Below the pieces are notes generated by a model. The model was not told the origin of the DNA. It saw only the letters and a list, made by a program, of their open reading frames with translations, and ran no database searches. 64,000 nucleotides of DNA from contig JAGXKT010000008.1 of assembly GCA_018335035.1 (NCBI GenBank), forward strand, positions 1 to 64,000, read 5' to 3'. Shown here piece after piece: positions 52,962 through 61,999 of this stretch. The DNA is from Phycisphaerae bacterium (lineage in GTDB: Bacteria; Planctomycetota; Phycisphaerae; SM23-33). Each line of letters begins with the position of its first letter. The stretch's first letter is position 1. A program made the position numbers and the translations under genes.

Positions 52962-55631
52962 ATGGCCGACAACGACAGACAGGACAACTCGGCGAAAGCG
53001 ACTTCCGGAGCGGACGGCGAGCCGTCGGCGGCGGATGCGGCGGACGATCAGGCGCGGGCGCCGGTCGGCGACGCGGCCGAGGGCGCCGACACGCCGGGCG
53101 GGCACGCGCCCGAGGCAGATGCTTCGGTGGCCGCTGACGCACAGGACGCGGCTGACGAATCCCGGACGCCCGACGATGCACCGCTTGCCGGCGAGGGGGA
53201 GGCCGAATCGTCGCGCGCCGCTGACGACGGGCAGGCGCGGGGTGCGCCGGGTGAGCCGTCGCTTGAGCAGTTGATTGCGCAGCAGCGCGAGCGGCTCGGC
53301 GCCACGGTAGCCAAGAAGGACACGTCGCCGCCGGGCGGGGCGCCGACGGGCGAAGGCGGCGGAGAGGGCGTTGAGCGCCGCGAGACGACGGAGGCGCCCG
53401 TTCCGACGACCCGGGGAGCGCTGCAGTCGCGCTTCGTGCAGGCGATTCTGGTAGTCAACACGTTGCTGATCTTGGGCGTTGTGGCGGTGATGATCTGGCA
53501 GTTCGGCTTTCTGTCGGACGGTTCTGCCGCCACACCGGCCGGCGCGGCGCCGAGCGATCCGGCGTCGACGACGCGTCCGGCGGCTCCGGCCGAACCGCCG
53601 CCGCGGCCCATGTCGTGGGCACGGGCGGAGGCGGCACTGGAACAGCAGCAATACAAGGTGGCATTGGCCGGGTATCGCCACTTGCATGCCGAGGCGGCGC
53701 GCACGCCCGCCGATTCGCTGGTTGCCGATCTGCTCGTGTTTCGCCGGGGGTACTGTCTGGCGCAGATGGGTCGCGGTGATGCGGCGCGGGCGCTGTTACG
53801 TGAGGCAACGGCCAGCGGCTCACCCCTCGTGCGAGCGGCCGCGTGGTATCACCTGGGGGCGCTCGACCTCGCCGGCGGACAGCATCTCCAGGCACGGACG
53901 AAAGCATATCGGGCCTTGGGCGCGCTGGGTGCCGTCGCCGAGCCGCTTGCCTTGGCGGGTGACTGCGACGCCCTCGCCGCACGCGCCGTAACGAGCAAGG
54001 TGTTGTGGACGTACGGTCAGGTGGAGGCGGTGCGCTGGACCGACAGGCCGTGGCGGGATCCCTTCGCCGGCCTGTCGCAAGCGGCGTTGCGCGATCGGCT
54101 GCGCTCGGGCACCGACAAGCTGGAACAGGGCTTGCTCGGTCCGCAGGTGGCGCGCGCGGAGCCGCGCGCCTTGCGGCGGCCGTGGCACGTCCGCGCCGTC
54201 GAGGCGCATCTTGACGAGTTGCTGGCGCGACTGGGCGCTCAGGCGCGACTGGATGTCCGTTGGGTCAACGTCCGTCCGCCCTTGCGGGAGCGGGCGGTGA
54301 CGGTCTTTGCCGGGGACGCCTCCGAGACGCGCATAGCGGAGATCGCAGTCGGGGCAGCCGGCCTGGTCGCGCGGTTCACCGGGGAGACGGTGGACGTGTA
54401 CGACCCGAACGGCTTCGACACATTGACCGGCGCGCGCGACCTGCTAACGCGCGAAACAAACGCCTGCTGGCGGCGGCTGCTGCTGCGTCTGGGCGGCCGC
54501 GACACGACGCGCGCGGCGACGGGGCGTTTCGCGCTGGCGGTCGTGCAAGAACTGGCCGGCGATACGCTGGGGGCGATAAAGGAGTATCAGCTCGTCGCGG
54601 GACGGTTTGACACGTCGCGCGTCGCGCCGCGGGCGCTGCTGCGTTGCGCACGGCTGCGTTTGGCGATGAACAACGACGACGGCGCCCGAAGCGACCTTCA
54701 ACGATTGCTGGACAAGTATCCGGATTTCCAGGCGCAGGACGAGGTCTATCTGGCTCTTGGGGAGGCCAACCGTCGCGCCGGACAGTTCAACGAAGCAATC
54801 AGCGACTTACGCCGCCTCTACGTCCAGAACCTGTCTGCGGATTCTCGTGCGGCCGCCGCCTACGGGTTGGGGCGCTGCTACCACGCCAAGGGCATGCCCG
54901 TCGATGCCGAGACGTGGCTGACGCGGTTCATCGGCCTGGCCGAGGCGGACCACGCGGACCTGCCCGCCGCGTATCTGCTTCGCGGACGGTGCCGGGACGG
55001 CGTCGGAAATATCGAGCCGGCGGAGGGGGACCTTCGCCGGGCGCTGGTCTTGGCCGGGGCGCAGCAGGTTCACCTGGATGCCGCGCTGGCGCTCAGCGAG
55101 CTGTACCTGGATTCCCAACGCTATGTGCGCGCCCTGGGTGTGCTTTCCGACCTGGACGTAGCTTCGCTGCCGCAGGCGAAGCTCGGGCGCTACCTGGTGC
55201 TTTCCGGAAGGATGTATCGGCATATGGGGCTGCCGAACCGGGGGGTCCGCCTGCTGACCGATCACCTCGGCGCGGTTAAGGATACGCAGGCGCGTGCACG
55301 CGTGGCGGCCGAGATCGCGCGTGGTTACCTCGCGTCTGATCAGCGCGACGCGGCCGAGCAGGTCCTTACCGACGTGCTCGAAGAGATGACGCCGTGTGCG
55401 GCGTACTATGCTGCGGCGTGCGATTTGGCGCAGTTGTGTCTGCATCGCAGCGAGCCGCAACGTGCGATACGCCTGACCGGCATCGTGCGTACCGGCGACA
55501 GCGATGAGGCGACGCGCCGGCGCGCGACGCGCCTGCTCGGCGAGGCCTATGCGTTGCAGGGCGACTACCGCAACGCCGCTCTGGCCTACTCGAACATGCT
55601 CGACGACGAGACGGGAGGCCCCCAGCGATGA
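52962..55631 (+). CDS. Large membrane-anchored periplasmic TPR protein of the flagellar operon
   Basis: 889 residues. First about 155 residues: disordered, acidic (Asp/Glu/Ala), presumably cytoplasmic. A single membrane helix at about 160-182 (AILVVNTLLILGVVAVMIWQ). The remainder, about 185-889, is TPR-like helices (LEQQQYKVALAGYRHLHAEA, YLALGEANRRAGQFNEAISD, AAYGLGRCYHAKGMPVDAET) and a mid-part with a short beta region near 400-480. No enzyme motif. It is the first gene after the sigma-54 promoter and overlaps the next TPR gene by 4 bp. A scaffold or stator-related role in the periplasm is inferred from topology and position. Confidence 0.85.
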   Translation: MADNDRQDNSAKATSGADGEPSAADAADDQARAPVGDAAEGADTPGGHAPEADASVAADAQDAADESRTPDDAPLAGEGEAESSRAADDGQARGAPGEPSLEQLIAQQRERLGATVAKKDTSPPGGAPTGEGGGEGVERRETTEAPVPTTRGALQSRFVQAILVVNTLLILGVVAVMIWQFGFLSDGSAATPAGAAPSDPASTTRPAAPAEPPPRPMSWARAEAALEQQQYKVALAGYRHLHAEAARTPADSLVADLLVFRRGYCLAQMGRGDAARALLREATASGSPLVRAAAWYHLGALDLAGGQHLQARTKAYRALGALGAVAEPLALAGDCDALAARAVTSKVLWTYGQVEAVRWTDRPWRDPFAGLSQAALRDRLRSGTDKLEQGLLGPQVARAEPRALRRPWHVRAVEAHLDELLARLGAQARLDVRWVNVRPPLRERAVTVFAGDASETRIAEIAVGAAGLVARFTGETVDVYDPNGFDTLTGARDLLTRETNACWRRLLLRLGGRDTTRAATGRFALAVVQELAGDTLGAIKEYQLVAGRFDTSRVAPRALLRCARLRLAMNNDDGARSDLQRLLDKYPDFQAQDEVYLALGEANRRAGQFNEAISDLRRLYVQNLSADSRAAAAYGLGRCYHAKGMPVDAETWLTRFIGLAEADHADLPAAYLLRGRCRDGVGNIEPAEGDLRRALVLAGAQQVHLDAALALSELYLDSQRYVRALGVLSDLDVASLPQAKLGRYLVLSGRMYRHMGLPNRGVRLLTDHLGAVKDTQARARVAAEIARGYLASDQRDAAEQVLTDVLEEMTPCAAYYAAACDLAQLCLHRSEPQRAIRLTGIVRTGDSDEATRRRATRLLGEAYALQGDYRNAALAYSNMLDDETGGPQR

Positions 55632-56377
55632 TCCGGTGGGCGTGGTTACTGTCAGCATTGCTGCTTCTTGCCGCTCCGGCCGCGCCGGCTGCGGACGAGG
55701 AAGCGGCCGCCACCGCGGACGCCGCCGAAGATGAGGCCTTGCGACAGGGCGTCAGCGAGTTGTGGCGCGAGAGCATTACCGCGCCGCCCGACGACGCCGA
55801 TCGTGAAAAACGGACGGACCTGCTGGCGACCGTGCGGCGATTGCGCGCCTTGCACCTGGAGGCCGGGGAGACGCAAGCGAGTTCTGACGCGGCGCGGGCG
55901 GCTTCCGACGCCGCCGCCGCGGCGCCGACGACTCGCCCGGTCGAGGCAGTCGCCGCACCGCCCCCCCAGCGGTCCGGTCTGGATGTAGCGACGTTGGAGA
56001 CGCTGCGGACGAAGGTCGCGCCGGACAGCGTCGCCGACCCGCTGGCGCTGGCGGACATGCTCTTCAAGGCCGGACACGACAAGACGGCGGGCGCGTTCTA
56101 TCGCATCGCGCTTCGCCGCGCCCCGCCGGCACAGGAGGAGGCGTGGATTCTGTTGCAACTCGGCAATTGCCTGCGCGACGACGACCCCGCCGCGGCGCGC
56201 GAGGCCTACCGGCGCGTCATTGCCGAGCACGCCGACAGCCCCTGGACGCCGCTTGCCGAGGCCTACGACGGCCTGCTGGCGTGGAAGAATTCGGCCCGTC
56301 CGACAAAGTTGATTCGCAAAATCGAACAGTTGCCCTCCGCGGACGCGCCTCTGGCTGTTGACGAGGACGACGAGTAG
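55628..56377 (+). CDS. Exported TPR-like protein of the flagellar operon
   Basis: 249 residues. Signal peptide WAWLLSALLLLAAPAAPAAD, an acidic helical middle, and a TPR-like segment at about 130-215 (DPLALADMLFKAGHDKTAGA, FYRIALRRAPPAQEEAWILL, YRRVIAEHADSPWTPLAEAY). It resembles CpoB/YbgF-type periplasmic TPR proteins in layout but lacks specific motifs. The ATG overlaps the previous stop by 4 bp and its own stop is adjacent to the next gene, so it is tightly operonic. Confidence 0.8.
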   Translation: MIRWAWLLSALLLLAAPAAPAADEEAAATADAAEDEALRQGVSELWRESITAPPDDADREKRTDLLATVRRLRALHLEAGETQASSDAARAASDAAAAAPTTRPVEAVAAPPPQRSGLDVATLETLRTKVAPDSVADPLALADMLFKAGHDKTAGAFYRIALRRAPPAQEEAWILLQLGNCLRDDDPAAAREAYRRVIAEHADSPWTPLAEAYDGLLAWKNSARPTKLIRKIEQLPSADAPLAVDEDDE

Positions 56378-57778
56378 ATGGCCGAACGCATCATCGAAGA
56401 CATTCTGATCGTCAGTCGCCGCCAGGACGTGACGCGCCTGGTGCTGGAGACGCTCGCGGCGCGGGCCGTACGCGGCACGGTGGTCGACGGCATCGTGGCA
56501 GCGGCCAAGCGGCTGGGCGATCGCGACTGGCGACTGGTGCTGGCCGAGTTGGACGGCGACGTGGCCGCCGCGGCCGAGTTGATGGCGCGCGTCCGCGCCG
56601 TGCACCCCGAACTGCCGGTGGTGATGATAGCCGCCGATGATTCGGTGCAAACCGCGGTCGGCGCGATGCGCGCCGGCTGCCGCGACGTGATCGAGCCGCC
56701 GGTAACGCGGGAAAAGCTGGAGAGCGTATTGAACGCCTATGCGCCCTCGCACGCGGTACCCCTGGCCGCCAGCGGTGCCGCCGACGCCCGCCGGCCGTAT
56801 CGCATCGCCGGTCAGAGCCGTCGCCTCCGTGAGACGATCGCGCTGGCCGAGAAGGTGGCGGCTACGTCGCTGCCGGTTCTGATCACCGGGGAGAGCGGGA
56901 CGGGCAAGGAGTTGATCTCCCGGATGATCCACGATCGCAGCCGGCGCTCGAGCGAGCCGTTCGTGGCCGTCAATTGCGGCGCGATGAGTGAGTCGCTCCT
57001 GGAGAGCGAGCTGTTCGGTCACGAGCGTGGGGCGTTTACCGGCGCTCACGCGCGGCGGGTGGGGCGGTTCGAGCAAGCCCACGGCGGCACGCTGCTTCTC
57101 GACGAGGTTTCCGAGACGAGCCCCCGTCTGCAGGCGGAGTTGCTTCGCGTGCTGGAGCAGCAGTATTTCGAGCGCGTCGGGGGTAGCGACGCGGTGGACG
57201 TCAACGTCCGGGTCATCAGCACATCGAACCGCAACCTGGCGCGCGATGTCGAGCAGGGCGCGTTCCGTCGAGACCTGTACTATCGCCTGGGCGGGGTGCA
57301 GATCTCCGTGGTGCCCCTTCGCGAGCGTATTGACGACATCGCGCCGCTGGTATGGCACTTCGTCAACAGTTTCGCAGGCGAGGTCGGTCGGAACATCGAA
57401 CAGCTCGACGAGGAAATGCTCGTTGCCTTCCGTAGCTACGCTTGGCCGGGAAACGTACGGCAGTTGCGCAACGTGGTACGCACGGCGCTGGCGCTGGGCA
57501 AGGGGCCGACGCTGTCGCTGGCGGGTGTGCCGGCCTTGTGGAGCGAGTTGCGGTGCCCGCAGCCGCGCAACATGTCCACGCTGTCGCTGGCGGAATTGGA
57601 GCGATCGGCCATCTACGAGGCCTTGCGCCGCACCGAGGCCCACCAAGCCAAGGCCGCCGAACTTCTGGGCATCACGGACCGAACGCTGCGTGAGAAACTG
57701 CGGCGGTACAAGCGCGACGGGTACGCCCCGCCCGACGCTTTCGGCCGCACGGGAGAACGCCAATGGGCGACGGCGTGA
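56378..57778 (+). CDS. Sigma-54 activator (FlbD/FlrC-like) with a pseudo-receiver
   Basis: 466 residues. Receiver-like residues 1-120 with Glu57 at the expected phospho-Asp position (WRLVLAELDG), which could mimic a constitutively charged state. AAA+ domain: GESGTGKE (171-178), GAFTGA (218-223), DEVSETSPRLQAELL, SYAWPGNVRQLRNVV. C-terminal Fis HTH (HQAKAAELLGITDRTLREKL). It lies between the TPR genes and flgB and overlaps flgB by 16 bp. It is a candidate class-III flagellar activator. Confidence 0.92.
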   Translation: MAERIIEDILIVSRRQDVTRLVLETLAARAVRGTVVDGIVAAAKRLGDRDWRLVLAELDGDVAAAAELMARVRAVHPELPVVMIAADDSVQTAVGAMRAGCRDVIEPPVTREKLESVLNAYAPSHAVPLAASGAADARRPYRIAGQSRRLRETIALAEKVAATSLPVLITGESGTGKELISRMIHDRSRRSSEPFVAVNCGAMSESLLESELFGHERGAFTGAHARRVGRFEQAHGGTLLLDEVSETSPRLQAELLRVLEQQYFERVGGSDAVDVNVRVISTSNRNLARDVEQGAFRRDLYYRLGGVQISVVPLRERIDDIAPLVWHFVNSFAGEVGRNIEQLDEEMLVAFRSYAWPGNVRQLRNVVRTALALGKGPTLSLAGVPALWSELRCPQPRNMSTLSLAELERSAIYEALRRTEAHQAKAAELLGITDRTLREKLRRYKRDGYAPPDAFGRTGERQWATA

Positions 57779-58125
57779 ACATGATCGACATCCTTCAGAC
57801 CGGCCTCCGCGCCACCGGAACGCGGGGCAAAGTGCTGGCCAACAACATCGCGAACATCAACACGCCGGGCTACCGCCGGCGCGCGGTCGCGTTTGAGAAG
57901 GCCCTGTCCGAGGCGATGGCTTCCGGCGACGCCGAGGCGCTGCGCGAGGTGACGTTCGAGACCCTCCAGCCGCGCAACACGCCCGTCGGCGCGAACGGAA
58001 ACGACGTGGATCTCGACAGCGAGGTCGGCGATCTGATTAAGAACAGCGCCTTGCGCAAGACCTACATCCGCCTGCTGCACAAGGTCTATCGCCAGGCGGA
58101 GATGGCGATACAGACGAACAAGTAA
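57763..58125 (+). CDS. flgB: Proximal rod protein FlgB
   Basis: 120 residues. GLRATGTRGKVLANNIANIN, TPGYRRRAVAFEKAL is the rod signature; the end (SALRKTYIRLLHKVYRQAEM) is FlgB-like. The ATG has GGGAG about 8 bp before it and lies inside the end of the sigma-54 activator gene. Together with FlgC and FliE it builds the base of the rod. Confidence 0.93.
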   Translation: MGDGVNMIDILQTGLRATGTRGKVLANNIANINTPGYRRRAVAFEKALSEAMASGDAEALREVTFETLQPRNTPVGANGNDVDLDSEVGDLIKNSALRKTYIRLLHKVYRQAEMAIQTNK

Positions 58126-58166
58126 CCGGCTCGGCGGCACGCCCGTCGCCTGCGAGGTAGACAGAC

Positions 58167-58574
58167 ATGGCAGTCAACGCGGTCAGCAGTTCGGTCGACA
58201 TCGCGGTTTCCGGGCTTCGCGCCCAGTCGCGGCGGATGAATGTCATCGCCGAGAACCTCGCCAACGCGCACACGACGCGGACGACCGGCGGCGGGGCGTA
58301 CCGTCGCAAGGAAGTCGTTCTCGATACCGCAGGCGACGACCCGACCGGCGTGCGGATCGAGACGATTCGCACGGACAACGAGACGCCGCTCAAACGTGTA
58401 CGCATGCCGGGCCACCCGGACGCCGACGGCGACGGGTTCGTGACGCTTCCGAACGTCTCCATTCCGACCGAGATGATGAACCTCGTGGTCGCGTCACGGG
58501 CGTATCAAGCGAACGCGGCCGTGCTGAAACGATACCAGCAGTCCGTGGATACCGCACTGGAATTACTGCGATAG
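58167..58574 (+). CDS. flgC: Proximal rod protein FlgC
   Basis: 135 residues. VDIAVSGLRAQSRRMNVIAE, NLANAHTTRTTGGGAYRR, and the end SIPTEMMNLVVASRAYQANA with LKRYQQSVDTALELLR. Conventional FlgC length and position between flgB and fliE. Confidence 0.96.
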   Translation: MAVNAVSSSVDIAVSGLRAQSRRMNVIAENLANAHTTRTTGGGAYRRKEVVLDTAGDDPTGVRIETIRTDNETPLKRVRMPGHPDADGDGFVTLPNVSIPTEMMNLVVASRAYQANAAVLKRYQQSVDTALELLR

Positions 58575-58587
58575 GAGCGCGAGTTCG

Positions 58588-58893
58588 ATGGCAATCAACC
58601 CGATAGGCGGACCCGGCGCGGTACAGCACGCGGCGCAGGTCGCGTCAGCGGGCAAGACCCAGCCCGCGGCGCCGGGCAAGTTCAACGAGGCACTGCAGGG
58701 CTACCTGCGGAGCGTGGACCAGGACCAGCAGGCCTCGGCAGAGGCGGTCCAGAACCTTCTCAGCGGCAAGACCGAGGACGTCCTGCCGGCCGTGACGGCG
58801 ATGGCGCGTGCCGACATGAGCTTCAAGCTGCTGGTCGGCGTGCGGAACAAGATGATCGAGGCGTACAAGCAGACGCTGAACATGCAGGTCTAA
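58588..58893 (+). CDS. fliE: Flagellar MS ring-rod junction protein FliE
   Basis: 101 residues. The second half carries the family pattern (FNEALQGYLRSVDQDQQAS, PAVTAMARADMSFKLLVGVRN, EAYKQTLNMQV). It links the MS ring to the rod and is needed to start type III export. Spaced 13 bp from flgC and 20 bp from fliF. Confidence 0.95.
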   Translation: MAINPIGGPGAVQHAAQVASAGKTQPAAPGKFNEALQGYLRSVDQDQQASAEAVQNLLSGKTEDVLPAVTAMARADMSFKLLVGVRNKMIEAYKQTLNMQV

Positions 58894-58913
58894 ACCTGCG
58901 GTGAGGACGAGCC

Positions 58914-60440
58914 GTGGCTCAGATACTTCGCAATCTCGGCGCTGTCTGGCATCAGATGAGCTTCATTCATCGGGTGCTCCTGCTGACGATCGTTTTGGCC
59001 GTCGCCGGTGCGGCGCTGCTGCTGGGCAACTGGGCGACGCAACCGAAGATGACGATCCTCTACGGGGGCCTGAGCCCCGCCGACGCCGCCAAGGTCACGG
59101 CCAAACTCGGCGACCGCGACATTCCATACGAGTTGGCCAATGGCGGCACGACGGTTCTCGTGCCCGCCGAGCAGGTCAATGACTGTCGCATGTCCCTTGC
59201 GAGTCAAGGGCTGCCCGGCGACGGACAGGCGGGGTACAAGATCCTCGATGATGAGAAGCTCGGTACGAGCCCGTTCGCCCAGCGCGTCAATTACGTCCGC
59301 GCCGTCGAGGGGGAGTTGGCCAAGACGATCCGTACGCTCAACAACGTGACGGCCGCACGCGTGCACATCGTTCGCCCCGAGGGCGCCCTGTTCAGAGGCA
59401 ACGAACAGAAATCATCGGCTACGGTCGTCGTAGGGCTCAAAGGCGGCCACGCGCTGGGGGCCAACAACGTCGCGGCTGTAGTTCATCTGGTCGCCGGAGC
59501 CGTCGAGGGGCTCCAGGCCGATGACGTGGTCGTCGTTGACACGGCCGGTAACCTGCTCAGCGGCGACGAGACGGACGACATGGCCGGGCGGGTCGGGTCG
59601 TTCCAGGCCCACAAGAGCCAGGTCGAACAGCGGCTCGCCGACAAGGCCGAGCAGATGCTCGCGGCCGCCTTGGGCCCGAACCGTGCCTCCGTCCGGGTCA
59701 GCGTCGAGATGACGTCCAAGGCCGTTACCCGCGCTATGGAAAACTACGACCCGGCCAAGCGGGTCGCGCGAAGCGAGACGATCGACAGCGAGTCGTCCAC
59801 CGGCACCGGCGAGGGCGGCTCCGGCGAGGGCGGAAACACCAAGGCCGAGACGATCAAGACCGAGTACCTCGTCAGCAAGACCACTGAGCAGAGCAAGCAA
59901 TTGCCCGGCGAGATCGTTTCGAAGTCGGTGGCCGTGCTGGTGGATCTCTCGCCGCCGGAGGGGGAGGAAGACGGCGAGCCGGTGATGAAGCGCGAGGACG
60001 TCGAGGCGCTGGTCGCCGGCGCGCTGGGTTTGACGTTGGAGGCCGCCGGCGAAGGCGGTGAACCGGTCGATGCGCTGTCGGTCGTGACGACGAAGTTCCC
60101 GCGCTCGCCTCAGGAGGAGCCGGTTGAGGCCGGTTTCCTGACGCCCGATTTGCTTCTGAGTCTCGCCAAGCGCGCCTCCTTGGGGCTGGTCGTGATCGGC
60201 ATGCTGCTGGCGCTGAAGATCTTCGGCGGCAAGAGCAAATCGAAGAGCGAGCCCAGTGAGCAGGAGGCCACCGGCGAGCTGGCGGTGCAGAGCGGTCAGA
60301 TGGATCATTTGCTACCAGGCGCCGCCGGCGAGCAGCGCCGCTTGAAGGAACGCATCACCCGCGCCCTGGAAGAGAACCCCGATGAGGTCAAGCGGCTCTT
60401 TCTGACCTGGGCGCAGAGTGATACGACCAGCGCGAAGTAA
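58914..60440 (+). CDS. fliF: Flagellar MS-ring protein FliF
   Basis: 508 residues. GTG start at 58914 with GAGGA upstream. N-terminal membrane helix (FIHRVLLLTIVLAVAGAALL), ring-building domains (TILYGGLSPADAAKVTAKLG, EGELAKTIRTLNNVTAARVH, then SATVVVGLKGGHALGANNVA) and the second membrane helix SLGLVVIGMLLALKIFG near 415. The C-terminal tail (NPDEVKRLFLTWAQSD) binds FliG. Confidence 0.96.
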   Translation: MAQILRNLGAVWHQMSFIHRVLLLTIVLAVAGAALLLGNWATQPKMTILYGGLSPADAAKVTAKLGDRDIPYELANGGTTVLVPAEQVNDCRMSLASQGLPGDGQAGYKILDDEKLGTSPFAQRVNYVRAVEGELAKTIRTLNNVTAARVHIVRPEGALFRGNEQKSSATVVVGLKGGHALGANNVAAVVHLVAGAVEGLQADDVVVVDTAGNLLSGDETDDMAGRVGSFQAHKSQVEQRLADKAEQMLAAALGPNRASVRVSVEMTSKAVTRAMENYDPAKRVARSETIDSESSTGTGEGGSGEGGNTKAETIKTEYLVSKTTEQSKQLPGEIVSKSVAVLVDLSPPEGEEDGEPVMKREDVEALVAGALGLTLEAAGEGGEPVDALSVVTTKFPRSPQEEPVEAGFLTPDLLLSLAKRASLGLVVIGMLLALKIFGGKSKSKSEPSEQEATGELAVQSGQMDHLLPGAAGEQRRLKERITRALEENPDEVKRLFLTWAQSDTTSAK

Positions 60441-60459
60441 CAGTGCGGGAGTTGAGAAC

Positions 60460-61455
60460 GTGGAGTTGACCCCGACACGCAAAGCCGCCTTGCTGCTGAT
60501 GAACCTGGACGCGTCGACCGCGGCCGAACTGCTCGGCTCGGCCGATGCCGACAAGGTCGCCGAGATCGCGGCGGAAGTGGCCTATCTCAAGGCCTCCGGG
60601 CACACGCCCCAGGGCGCCGATGAGCCGGTGCGGGAGTTCTATGGGTTGCTGGAGCAGTCGGACGCCGGCGGCGGGTCGTCCGGCATGTTCGTCGAGCAGA
60701 TGCTGGAAAGGGCCCTTGGCGCCGGTCAGGGACGGCAGACGATGCAGCGCGTTCGGGAGCTGGTCGAGGCCAAGGACCCTTTCCTGCCGATTCGCTCGGC
60801 GTCGGTGGAGGATTTGACCGAGGCCCTGTCCGGTGAGACGCCGCAGGCGGTGGCGGTCGTGCTGGGCGAACTGCCGCAGAAGACCAGCGGCAAGCTTCTG
60901 GGCGCACTGACCGAAGACGTCCGCGCCGCGGCAATCCGCACACTGGCGTCGGGGGCCCCCGTCAGCGCCGAAACGAAAGTGCGCGTCGCCTCTGTCATGC
61001 GCCGGCGGTTGGAGGCGCGTCAGGCGGGCGGCGAACCCGCTACTGGTGACGCGCGGCTGCGTCAGGTGGCCGTTCTGCTGCGCGGGTTGGGCAATGAACT
61101 GCGGAACAGCATGCTGGAGTCGATTCGCGAGCAGAACGCCGAGACGGCCTCCGGCGTCGAGCGGATGATGGTCGTCTGGGAGGACCTCCCCGTCATCGCA
61201 GACCGCTCCATGCAGGAAGCCCTGCGCGAGATCGAGGCGCGTCAGCTCGCGCTGGCGCTGTCGGACGCCGAGGAGGCCGTCCGCGAGAAGATCCGCAGCA
61301 ACATGTCCGAACGCGGCGCCGCCATGCTGGACGAAGAGGCCTCGCTGCTGTCGTCGCCAGGCGACGAGGACATCCAGGCCGGTCGCGAGGCGGTGTTGAG
61401 CACGCTGCGCGACATGTCGAGCAAAGGATCGTTGAACTTCGAGGAAGGCAGCTGA
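60460..61455 (+). CDS. fliG: Flagellar motor switch protein FliG
   Basis: 331 residues. GTG start at 60460 with GGGAG upstream. Begins LTPTRKAALLLMNLDASTAA, middle ALSGETPQAVAVVLGELPQK and ends with VWEDLPVIADRSMQEALREI, RSNMSERGAAMLDEEASL, the C-terminal domain that meets the stator. It transmits torque and sits on FliF. Confidence 0.95.
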   Translation: MELTPTRKAALLLMNLDASTAAELLGSADADKVAEIAAEVAYLKASGHTPQGADEPVREFYGLLEQSDAGGGSSGMFVEQMLERALGAGQGRQTMQRVRELVEAKDPFLPIRSASVEDLTEALSGETPQAVAVVLGELPQKTSGKLLGALTEDVRAAAIRTLASGAPVSAETKVRVASVMRRRLEARQAGGEPATGDARLRQVAVLLRGLGNELRNSMLESIREQNAETASGVERMMVVWEDLPVIADRSMQEALREIEARQLALALSDAEEAVREKIRSNMSERGAAMLDEEASLLSSPGDEDIQAGREAVLSTLRDMSSKGSLNFEEGS

Positions 61456-61456
61456 C

Positions 61457-61999
61457 ATGGCCGAGCCGGTTCGCCTCAACGTGTCCGGGCCGATCGTATC
61501 GGTTTGCGTGACCGGCGGCGAGGACGGCGACGCCGCCGCCGACCGCTCCGGGCAGCTCACCGAGCAGCTCGAGACGGCCCGCGCCGAGATGATCCAGGCG
61601 CGCGACGCGCTGCTTTGTGCCGCGGCCGAGATCCCCGCACTGCGCCAGAAGGCCTTAGAGGCGGCGGAAGAGCAACTGGTAGACCTGGCCGTCGATATCG
61701 CCGCCAAGGTGCTTTGCCAGCAGATCCAGGCCCAGGATTACGAGATCGAACCGATCGTGCAGGACGCCCTGAGGCACGTCACTCTCGGCGGTGACGTCGT
61801 TGTACGCCTGAACCCGGGCGACTACGCAAACTGCAGTCGTGAAGACACGGACATTCCCAACGGCGTCACATTGATGTCCGACACGTCCGTGGCTCCCGCC
61901 GAGTGTCGCGTGGAGACACCCGGCGGGATCGTCGAGTCAAGCGTCGAGGGGCAACTCGAGCACATTCGTGAAGCGCTCAAGGGCTCGGAGGCCGAATGA
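61457..61999 (+). CDS. fliH: Flagellar export regulator FliH
   Basis: 180 residues. Coiled segment (LTEQLETARAEMIQARDALL), then the FliH/YscL core VDLAVDIAAKVLCQQIQAQD and CRVETPGGIVESSVEGQLEH, typical of negative regulators of the FliI ATPase. Ends overlapping fliI by 4 bp. Confidence 0.9.
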   Translation: MAEPVRLNVSGPIVSVCVTGGEDGDAAADRSGQLTEQLETARAEMIQARDALLCAAAEIPALRQKALEAAEEQLVDLAVDIAAKVLCQQIQAQDYEIEPIVQDALRHVTLGGDVVVRLNPGDYANCSREDTDIPNGVTLMSDTSVAPAECRVETPGGIVESSVEGQLEHIREALKGSEAE

